DNA of 64,000 nucleotides, taken from Alternaria dauci. Taxonomy: Eukaryota; Ascomycota; Dothideomycetes; Pleosporales; Pleosporaceae. The first letter of the stretch is position 1. Every line of letters begins with the position of its first letter. Under the pieces are notes generated by a model. The model saw nothing but the letters and a program-made list of their open reading frames with translations, was not told where the DNA came from and ran no database searches. Positions 55,666 to 64,000 of this stretch are shown here, in pieces. The stretch spans positions 1,612,001 through 1,676,000 of the forward strand of contig NC_091278.1 of assembly GCF_042100115.1 (NCBI RefSeq), in the 5' to 3' direction. Made by a program: the position numbers and the translations under genes.

Positions 55666-58133
55666 GTCGAAAATTGTTGGAGATATCAGGTTTAGGATTT
55701 GCGTTGCGCTTGCTTGTAGGGTATCGATGAGTAAAAGCAGATGCGGCTAACCTGAGCGCAAACAAGTAATCGTTGACAGTCGAACAATGAACGTGGTAGT
55801 CAGAGTGACAAGAGAATGTACCGAGCAGATATGCTCAAAGGAGTGGCAGGCAACGACCGTGTTTCGGTGTGAGTCTGAGGGATCGGGATGTGACAAAAAA
55901 CATCGGGGGTGCGGGTGATTTTCAACTTGATATATTGTTCGCGGGGAACTCGGGCGCTCGATCCTTTCCCATGCCGTCGCCTAGACCCTCACAAGTTCAA
56001 ACTTTTTGCGCAAGCGGATAAGCCAGGGGTTCAGGTGGAAATAGCTTCTTGCAGCCATTCACAGGTCAGAAGCAGCTTCAGCCGCTAAGGTTGTGGCCCG
56101 TCTTGATTAGCTGCTGCATGGCGCCGGTGCGTTTCACGTAGCCGCCACATTCAGGTACACCCGCTCATCATCGCCCTCCAACAGGGGCCCTTATACCGTT
56201 TGCATGTGTTTCGGTGCCCGATGTGCTTTTTCTCCTGCATGCTGCTCTATCGATAGCTCTGCAATTCATGTCAGGCAGACATGTCGCCCATGCGAATTTT
56301 GTGTTGACGTTCGCTGTGCGCTAGTCTCCACATGTTGACAGGCCGGTTGATCCTTCACATGTCTTGGTATGCGCGGAATCGCAAGGGGTGGGGCCGGCGC
56401 AAAGACCGCGCGGGTTGATCGAGTATTCTAGACAATCGCTCTCTCATTTCCGAAAGTGTGATCGCCTTTGCGGGAGTTTGACCATTTTCAACGCGATGAC
56501 GACGACTACCCCATCACCATGGGCCGTCCTTTTGTTTGTTGAGCCTTGTCGAGTTTGCAGCCCCGACTCAAGGGGGGTCCAAGATTGGAATGCCGCCGGC
56601 AAGGCGTATGTGATGCTGACGAGTCTTCCTCGTATCGACGAGTCAACGTTCGACGTGGTCCAATGCAAGAATACCAGGTCATGTGGCACAGCAGGTCCTC
56701 CACGCGGCGTCGTACTTAGCTGGTTCCTTGTCCATGCAGCTCAGTTCAGCTGACCGCATGTGTTGCGCATTCTTGTGTATGCATGTTTGCGATGCCTCGA
56801 CAGAGAGTACAATTCATTGTGCTCTTGTTCCTGGATGCCCTTGATCAAAGAGTCGCATCGCATCAACGGTATCCATGCATACCGCGCCCGCAAGCAACGT
56901 GGTGTCCACGCGCTGGGGCTCCGATGGGCTGGTCCTTGTATTGAGTGCCGACATATCCCCATCACGGTCGGGTTCTGAAGGTCTTTGTTTTTTCTGTGTG
57001 CCGACAGATCTATGATGCTAGTGTGTCCATGCTCTGGTGCTGCCACCGACGTCATCAGAATGCAACGTGATTCTCCATTGTGCGCGCATCATCAACTTGG
57101 TGTCTGCAGATATTGCGCTCGAGATCCGTCTCCCCGATTTTGTCAGAGGAACAAGAGACTCTCTTCCCCACGTCGAAGCACCTCATTCGTTGGCAGTACT
57201 AACATGCATCCAGTAAGAGCCGACTGCCCTGCGCTATCGATAGGCTATATCGATAGCACAAAAGGTTCCTGCATAAGCGCTGCTGAGCCTGCGCACTCTA
57301 ATGCATGCGCTCTGCGCCCGGTGTGTCAAATTTCATTTCCCAACAGCTGGGCATGACATATGCCCGGCTCTGCAATTGTCTGTCGCTCTGACACGTTGGA
57401 CTCAGAATAAGAGTGAGGATGCGGTAGTATAGGTCGTCACGAGCGAGCACACGTAACGATCTCCACTTCCTCCAAGTTCTGGATCCTAGATTATGAGCAC
57501 GGTCCTTGAATCCACAGGCCACCGGGGCAGAACACGACGCCTCACAAGTACAGTACTTTCGCCGAGCGCACTCCACACACGGCTGTTGAGACGACTCCTA
57601 CTTGAGCAGTCCGAGAATAATTTGTACGCAGAAATCAAAGCCACACAAAGTGTGTGTGACCCGAGGCCCATGCTGTGGTTGTTGTCGATCAATTAGTATG
57701 ACGTACAGTGTCGATCACATCAAACACTTTGACTGGTACGGTAACTTAGCCTCTCCAGACCTCCAGAGATCGATCGCGTCGCTTTCCTCCGAAAGGTCAA
57801 ACAGGTGGTTCACGTGGGCAGGTGTTTCAAGACAAACAGCGGTTCGCCGAGCGACACCATGTTTTGAAACACTGGGGTAGAAGTTTGGGGCGCAACCCGA
57901 TGAGCCGGTCTACAACGAATGCTTTGGATCGATCGTCGCACCGAAACGCTGGCACGGAGACCCTGAAAGCTTGTCCATCACCGTACAAGCAAATGGCGAT
58001 ACTGCATGTAGTCCTGTCGAATGAACATGTTGATGAGAGATGTTTCTACTGAAATGGCAACACAACGTAGATGCAAGCTGCGCGCGGAGTCGACACATCA
58101 ATCGTGGATACAAAAAACATACGCCCAATACAC
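55666..58133. other. gene-poor stretch, 2.47 kb
   Basis: The longest stretch without a gene. It contains the GH128 promoter and the 3' flank of the mucin-like gene. Open frames on both strands are short and lack coding character. No transposon ends, tRNA or long repeat recognised. Two nearby ATCGATAG-type short repeats occur at about 57236-57255. Confidence 0.5.
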
Positions 58134-59276
58134 TCATCGCACGCAATATTGTCCTTCCTTACGTATCACTCCATCTTCGCACACCATATCGCATCCCAGC
58201 TTACGCGTGCTGGCACAGCCACCCGTACACCATGAATACCGTCGAGCAGACAAACAAGTAACTTCTCCGTCGCGATCGCATGCCAAGCGCTCCTTCACGG
58301 CCCGTCCTACGGAAGGCTCCGCGGCGGCGAAGAAGCGGAACCAGTAACTCATTCGCCGTTTACTCGCCCTACTTTCTTCGGTCCGTGTTGCGCGTTTCGT
58401 GCCCGCAGAAGATGACGTATTCATGTATCGGGTCTTCCAACTGAGAACGGAAGATGGAATGGTAGTGATGGTGCTTACGTCGGTCGCCGCGTCACGAGCC
58501 CTGATGGATGCTTCGGCTGTGAGCACCTGAGCGGATTTGACTCTGCATCGTGGGTGGGCCGACGTTCCAGAGATTGATGAGGAACTTGCAGTGGTCGTAA
58601 TCATGCTACTACTTTCGGGAAGAGAAATTGATGCTGTTGTTTCTGGGCTGGTACTTGGAAGAGCAGCAGTGGCTGATCTTCTCAGGGTGATATCAGTGCG
58701 TGTAGGCCAGTTGAATTCGGAAGAATCAGGTCCAGAGACGATGGGAACGGGAAGCACAGAGCTGGAAGTTGGCATCTTGGACATGGTAGACATTAGCAAA
58801 GTAGGTGATTTTGTTGCACTGACGAATGTGACAGGCAAGGATGAAATATTCCTGAACCCTCCTGATGGCGTTATCCAAGGCAACTTTGGGACCCAGGGCG
58901 AATTACCAGGTACAATATGCGACATTGTATGCGAGCACGTCGTGCTTGTATCTGTCAGACCGGTAGGGCTAGCAGGCGTAGTAAATGTCCTAGTTATTGT
59001 CGTGCTGTCTGAAACTGGAAGACTCCCGGAACCCGAGGAACTTGGCAAGGGATTGTAAATAAAGGTTGGCAAGACGACAGATGTGACACCAGACGGCCAT
59101 TCAGTTGTGTAGCTTGTGTATGTAACCGTGACAAAGACCGTCTTGGTGGAGATGTTGGTTAGAGGCTGCTGACCGATAACTGTGGAGTTAGGCAGAACAC
59201 TTTCATCGTGGGGTATGGCTATACCACTATTCGCTAGTAGCGCAATCATGCAGAGACAGACATGACGAGTTGACAT
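58134..59276 (-). CDS. Secreted mucin-like protein with Cys-rich C-terminus (gene model uncertain)
   Basis: Open frame of 380 aa from the ATG at 59276. Signal peptide about 1-20 (CLCMIALLANSGIA). Residues 25-240 are Ser/Thr/Pro rich with N-glycosylation sites, typical of a heavily O-glycosylated stalk. The last 50 residues hold eight Cys (for example CLSARRYSWCTGGC, CDMVCEDGV). The part between (about 250-330) is doubtful. A GT-AG intron at 58441-58526 would switch to another frame that reads LEDPIHEYVIFCGHETRNTD, which looks more protein-like. That frame then meets a stop (58372-58370) and I found no second intron that reconnects to the Cys-rich end. Either the continuous frame is right, or the gene has a frameshift. 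No known family; effector-like features. Confidence 0.6.
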   Translation of the reverse strand: MSTRHVCLCMIALLANSGIAIPHDESVLPNSTVIGQQPLTNISTKTVFVTVTYTSYTTEWPSGVTSVVLPTFIYNPLPSSSGSGSLPVSDSTTITRTFTTPASPTGLTDTSTTCSHTMSHIVPGNSPWVPKLPWITPSGGFRNISSLPVTFVSATKSPTLLMSTMSKMPTSSSVLPVPIVSGPDSSEFNWPTRTDITLRRSATAALPSTSPETTASISLPESSSMITTTASSSSISGTSAHPRCRVKSAQVLTAEASIRARDAATDVSTITTIPSSVLSWKTRYMNTSSSAGTKRATRTEESRASKRRMSYWFRFFAAAEPSVGRAVKERLACDRDGEVTCLSARRYSWCTGGCASTRKLGCDMVCEDGVIRKEGQYCVR

Positions 59277-59540
59277 GATAGCAACGCTAACGTGGTTGCA
59301 ATATACCAAGAAGATTTTGTGTATGTCGCAGAAGATACAAGGGCGACAAGCTGCGGAAGAGTCGCTTTATTGCAAACAGACATTCATACTCGTCAAGTAC
59401 GTCTTCTGTTTGTCCATTGATGTGCGGAATACGTCTTGTGTTGCTGTTCATTGACATACAACAATCACTAGTGGGGCGTGAATGATGCACAATGGAAGTC
59501 TCTTCATTCAACCAGCATATACGCCATCATCAGCCTTCTC

Positions 59541-61106
59541 TCACGTCCTGATCTCAGCAGCCTTCCTGAGCCGGTTCATGACTGCTGCCGCAATATCATC
59601 CCCTGTACTGTCATCGATGCCCTCTACATAAATGGTTTGTACGCCTTTCTTGTCGAGTTCCCTCAGTGCCGAGAACAGGCCTCTAGCAACATCCTCCGTT
59701 TTTGCGCCAAGGTTGATCTCCCACACCTGGACCGCTTCGGGCTTGACGATATAATGATCTGCATGCGGTATTTGGTGTTGAGCGACAGACCGCAGAAGAT
59801 TCGAGATACGCGACGACGAGTCGTTTGCGTCTAGAGAAGATACTGTGTCCAGTGGAGCGCAGATTACTGGCCCGTTCGCATCCAATGTCTTCACCTTTTC
59901 GGCACCTATACCCAGCACGCTATCCCAGCTCTTGGTCCGAATGATGCCAATGCGTCTCTTGCTCTTCAACTCGCCAGATGTGGGCTGACTTGCGCCTGCC
60001 TCAAATAACAGCACTGACGCTTTCGGGCTGTAGTGCCTGTACTTCATCCCAGGTGCGCGTGGTTTGCTCGAATCTTCCGCTTGTTTGTCTTTGTATCCAA
60101 CGACTACATTCTCCCACCCAGGACATTGTCGTAACTGCTCTACCGTGACGCCACCCGGCCGCAGTATTGCCGGTGGACTTGACAGTCCGTCTATGACGGT
60201 ACTCTCTACACCCACTTCGCACGGCCCACCATCGATTATCAGATTTAATTTTCCGTTGAGGTCATCGTAGACATGTTCCGCCGCGGTCGGCGAAGGTCGT
60301 GTAGATGCGTTTGCGGAGGGTGCAGCAAGTGGTCGACCACATAACCGCAAAAGGGACAAAGCGATGATGGAGCGTGGCATTCGTGCGCCAAAGGTAGGAA
60401 GACCGGCTGTAACTTCTGGTGCGAGGATCGAGTTCTCGGAAGCCGGCAAGATGATAGTAAGAGGTCCAGGCCAGAAGCGCTCAATCACCGGTCTATAGAT
60501 TTCTGGTATGGGGTCTTTTCCAGCATCTTTTCCGTCGCCTACGAAATCAAGCTTACCCAGCAGTAGCGCTCGAAGCTGGGGTAGCGAATGTATATGTACG
60601 ATCAAGGGGTTGTCGGCCGGTCGTCCTTTGCTGGCAAATATTTCTTTCACAGCTGCGCTTCTTGTGGCATCCGCGCCGAGTCCATATACAGTCTCTGTGG
60701 GAAACGCGACGGGAGTATTCGTGTTTACAAGCTCGTTGGCTGCCTGTTTCAGCGTTCGGGCATCAGCCTCACCCTCTGCGTCATCGTATTGTATGTCCCA
60801 TTCGTCAATCAAGTCTTCCGACTTCTGAAACGTGATCCTCCCCAACTTCTGGGGGTCTACACGTTGAACGCTAGTCTCAGGCATATTTGCGAGGAAGCGA
60901 TCGCGTATGCTCGAGATGGCGGGCGTATTCTGTTCGACGAGTCTAGAAGTTGTAGGCGTGAAGAAGGAAATCGGTGTTTTCAGCGTGGCAACCGGAGAGC
61001 GGCGGGCTTCTGATGCAGCGACTTGCACCAAAGAACGTGTGGGGGTGAGCTGGAGCGAGGGCTTCGTGAGGTTGACATTTGGTATGCGGGGATGGCGAGT
61101 GCGCAT
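59541..61106 (-). CDS. SUA5: Threonylcarbamoyl-AMP synthase SUA5 (YrdC/Sua5)
   Basis: One exon, 521 aa from the first ATG (MRTRHPRIPN). The YrdC domain spans about 110-320: TPVAFPTETVYGLGADA, KGRPADNPLIVHIH, RFWPGPLTIIL, GRPLAAPSANASTRPSPT, GVESTVIDG. The Sua5-type C-terminal domain follows the linker (SPGMKYRHYSP-type motif, here APGMKYRHYSPKAS) and ends in a Rossmann-like part. The enzyme makes threonylcarbamoyl-AMP from threonine, bicarbonate and ATP for the t6A37 modification of ANN-decoding tRNAs. The first 75 residues are basic and Ser/Thr rich like a mitochondrial presequence. An in-frame Met (MPETSVQRVD, about residue 75) could give a cytosolic form. Confidence 0.95.
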   Translation of the reverse strand: MRTRHPRIPNVNLTKPSLQLTPTRSLVQVAASEARRSPVATLKTPISFFTPTTSRLVEQNTPAISSIRDRFLANMPETSVQRVDPQKLGRITFQKSEDLIDEWDIQYDDAEGEADARTLKQAANELVNTNTPVAFPTETVYGLGADATRSAAVKEIFASKGRPADNPLIVHIHSLPQLRALLLGKLDFVGDGKDAGKDPIPEIYRPVIERFWPGPLTIILPASENSILAPEVTAGLPTFGARMPRSIIALSLLRLCGRPLAAPSANASTRPSPTAAEHVYDDLNGKLNLIIDGGPCEVGVESTVIDGLSSPPAILRPGGVTVEQLRQCPGWENVVVGYKDKQAEDSSKPRAPGMKYRHYSPKASVLLFEAGASQPTSGELKSKRRIGIIRTKSWDSVLGIGAEKVKTLDANGPVICAPLDTVSSLDANDSSSRISNLLRSVAQHQIPHADHYIVKPEAVQVWEINLGAKTEDVARGLFSALRELDKKGVQTIYVEGIDDSTGDDIAAAVMNRLRKAAEIRT

Positions 61107-61683
61107 TAGAACCTTGGAATGATGACTGGTAACAGATGCCAAAATTTCTCGTTCCGAACGTAGTGGGGCTCAGTTCCGACGGCAGCTGGAAAAAAAGCGA
61201 CGTCACCGGGACACCGAAGAGCGCCCAAGACGCCCAAGGCATTTCGCAGCATGAGGAATTATTCAAGCTGCAGGACCATGCACAACGATATCGCTCAATT
61301 TGCTGAGCATCTGTGTTGCCTTGTCGAAGTAAGGAGCACCACACAAAGTGGAGAATTCATGGCAGGCGATATGGCGAGCCATGCGTGTCCCGAGCATTAT
61401 TAGCCCAACAATGTCTGCGCAACTGTTATCAGCTGTGCCGACGAGCGTGGCCGAAATGGACGGTGAGGGAAGACGAGGTGTCGCGCGCCACTAAACCTCA
61501 AAATCTCAGATCCACACCGATGCAGACATCATTGGCGCCCCTTCCCCGCACTAGCCTGAGTTAGTACAGCGTGCATCGAGGCCCTGAGACGCCATCCCAA
61601 CTTCCTCAAAACTCCCCTTCCACTTCGCCTCACCCTTGCTATTGTCCTCCCACAGCTTGCGATAGTAAAAGCTACTTCTCACC
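61107..61683. other. intergenic, 577 bp, divergent promoter region
   Basis: Between divergent SUA5 and coactosin genes. No gene recognised. Confidence 0.6.
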
Positions 61684-62396
61684 ATGCCTGCTCCATCCGA
61701 TATCCTCAGCGATCCTGAGATTGCGCAGGCATACGAAGACGTGCGTTCAGACAAATCCGAGACCACGTGGCTTATCTTGAAGGTACACGGTATTCCGGGG
61801 CTGCGTTGATGAGGTATCGTCCGACCAGACATCAATCAAGGCATCGACTGCAGTGCGAACAAGGGGATGACTGACTACCGTGTAGTATGCATCCGCAACT
61901 TCAGATAGCCTCAAACTCGCCGGCACAGGAAGCGGTGACATTGCCGAGATGACCGAGAGTCTCGGCGACGACGAAGCTGCCTACGCCTACGTACGCATGA
62001 AGCTAGGGAATGACGAATACAGTGAACGTGTCAAGTTTGCTTTTGTTGTTTGGCAAGGTCGGTCATGTTCCTCGTTCCTCTCTTGAGATTACTAAGACGT
62101 TTGCAGGACCCCAAACAAAGGTGATGCGCAAGGCCAAGATGAGTTTCCAGAGTGGACAGGTCAAGCAGGTCATTCGGACTTATGCTGTAGAGATCCAGAC
62201 AGGCGACAAGAAGGACTTGGACGAAGAGGCAGTAACATTGAAGCTTAGGAAAGCCATGGGCGCGAATTGTGAGTCTTCGTTTTGCTATTTTTGTTGGTTC
62301 AAGGACACGAGAATATGGACAGACGACCATAACAAGACGGAAAGGACGTATGCGCTAATTGCTCGAATAGATGATCGCCAGAAAACGAACTACTAG
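61684..62396 (+). CDS. Coactosin-like actin-binding protein (ADF-H domain)
   Basis: Four exons, 61684-61782, 61886-62057, 62107-62268 and 62371-62396, give 152 aa, a single ADF-homology domain. Recognisable blocks are IAQAYEDVRSDKSETTWLIL, EAAYAYVRMKLGNDEYSERV, KFAFVVWQGPQTKVMRKAKM and VKQVIRTYAVEIQTGDKKDL. The order and length fit coactosin, which binds F-actin without severing it. The protein is cytosolic. The last exon is only 26 nt and encodes YDRQKTNY. Intron 3 (102 nt) is a multiple of three and has no stop, so read-through would insert 34 residues including a Cys/Phe-rich stretch foreign to the domain. Confidence 0.9.
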
Positions 62397-62953
62397 CACA
62401 TCTCGCACCGTATGATAATTAGTCCATTAGACTATGGTTTTCCTACTACTTTGACCTAGGCTGCCTTCTACTGCGTCCTCGATTCAATATCAACCAACAG
62501 CGCGACCAACATGTGCCTGGCGTACTCATTGTCGTCTTCGGGCCACCGAACCAATATGTCTTTCCGTTCCACGCAGAAACCGAACACCTCGCTCGTCTAT
62601 TTTCATGTTTCACGTCATACTCAGTTTCTGGAAAGGTATAACCGAGAACGTCTTAAGTCGTGCACCAGACATTTCTTCGCATGCAATTCTAGCTTTTTGA
62701 TCCAGGCGATGTATTGTGACTTTTCATTTCGTGTGCAAACCAAAGCTTGTGTCTTGGGCCTTTTCGGTCGTAGTCCATCCTTTCGTGTTCACTGTTTTTG
62801 GGTGTATTATCCTAGAGCAAGGTGTTAGTGTTGCAGGCTGCTGGTAGGGTATAGAGGAACGGGTGGCCTTGTCGCCTTGCATACAACGCTATCGTAATTC
62901 GTGATCGTGAGATCGTGTATCTACATCCAATGCGTTCGTACATGACACCATAT
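62397..62953. other. intergenic, 557 bp, convergent genes
   Basis: 3' flanks of coactosin and the sirtuin. A 105-codon plus-strand frame (62511-62828) has no recognisable features. Confidence 0.55.

Positions 62954-64000
<1,047 letters not shown>

Noticed and set aside
58441..58478. 38-nt GTAAGC...CAG intron in the mucin-like gene
   Set aside because: Shorter than any other intron here and probably too short to splice; the 86-nt alternative from 58526 is more plausible.
62511..62828. 105-codon Cys-containing frame with an ATG between coactosin and the sirtuin
   Set aside because: No signal peptide, no pattern in the Cys spacing, and it lies between convergent 3' ends.

Overview
This 64 kb window is nuclear DNA of a filamentous ascomycete, most likely a dothideomycete of the Pleosporales type. 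Evidence: dense intron-bearing genes on both strands, short GT-AG introns (mostly 45-110 nt) with CTAAC-type branch points, a Zn2Cys6 regulator, fungal-only families (MNR2, DUF3824-like, GH128, POL5, VID27), and no bacterial operon signals. The class assignment is inference; I cannot name a species. I support 29 genes, two of them cut by the window edges, and resolved about 47 introns by eye.

Layout. 1-6.1 kb: 5' part of VID27, then a Zn2Cys6 regulator next to a DHA1-type MFS drug transporter, all on the minus strand. 7-13.4 kb: a TM9/EMP70 endomembrane protein, a small fungal orphan, the calcium sensor NCS-1 and Mediator subunit 4. 13.9-23.2 kb: a plus-strand run of POL5, UBP14, ISU1 and a Hep59/Tls1-type splicing protein. 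23.6-28.6 kb: a PlsC-type acyltransferase with a repeat tail and two orphan proteins, one with five 11-residue repeats. 30-35.2 kb: an ACS-type MFS permease and an MNR2-type magnesium transporter. 37-43.4 kb: an RS-rich DUF3824-like protein, a secreted PIG-L-like protein with altered active-site motifs, and a zinc/coiled-coil/proline-rich orphan. 44.4-51.9 kb: complex I 24 kDa subunit, a mitochondrial carrier, MRM2 and an SS18/SSXT-like SWI/SNF subunit. 52.6-59.3 kb: three secreted proteins (SMP-30/hetero-Diels-Alderase-like propeller, GH128 glucanase-like cell-wall protein, mucin-like cysteine-rich protein). 59.5-64 kb: SUA5, coactosin and the 5'-truncated view of an Hst2-type sirtuin.

The window is mostly housekeeping; I see no complete secondary-metabolite cluster. 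Two themes recur: mitochondrial function (ISU1, NUO-24, a carrier, MRM2) and chromatin/transcription/RNA (MED4, SS18-like, POL5, Hep59, HST2). The most striking observation is in ISU1. The only splice that restores the invariant IscU N-terminal sequence uses AT at the 5' end and AC at the 3' end (20714-20847). The 5' site reads ATAAGT, as in U2-type AT-AC introns.
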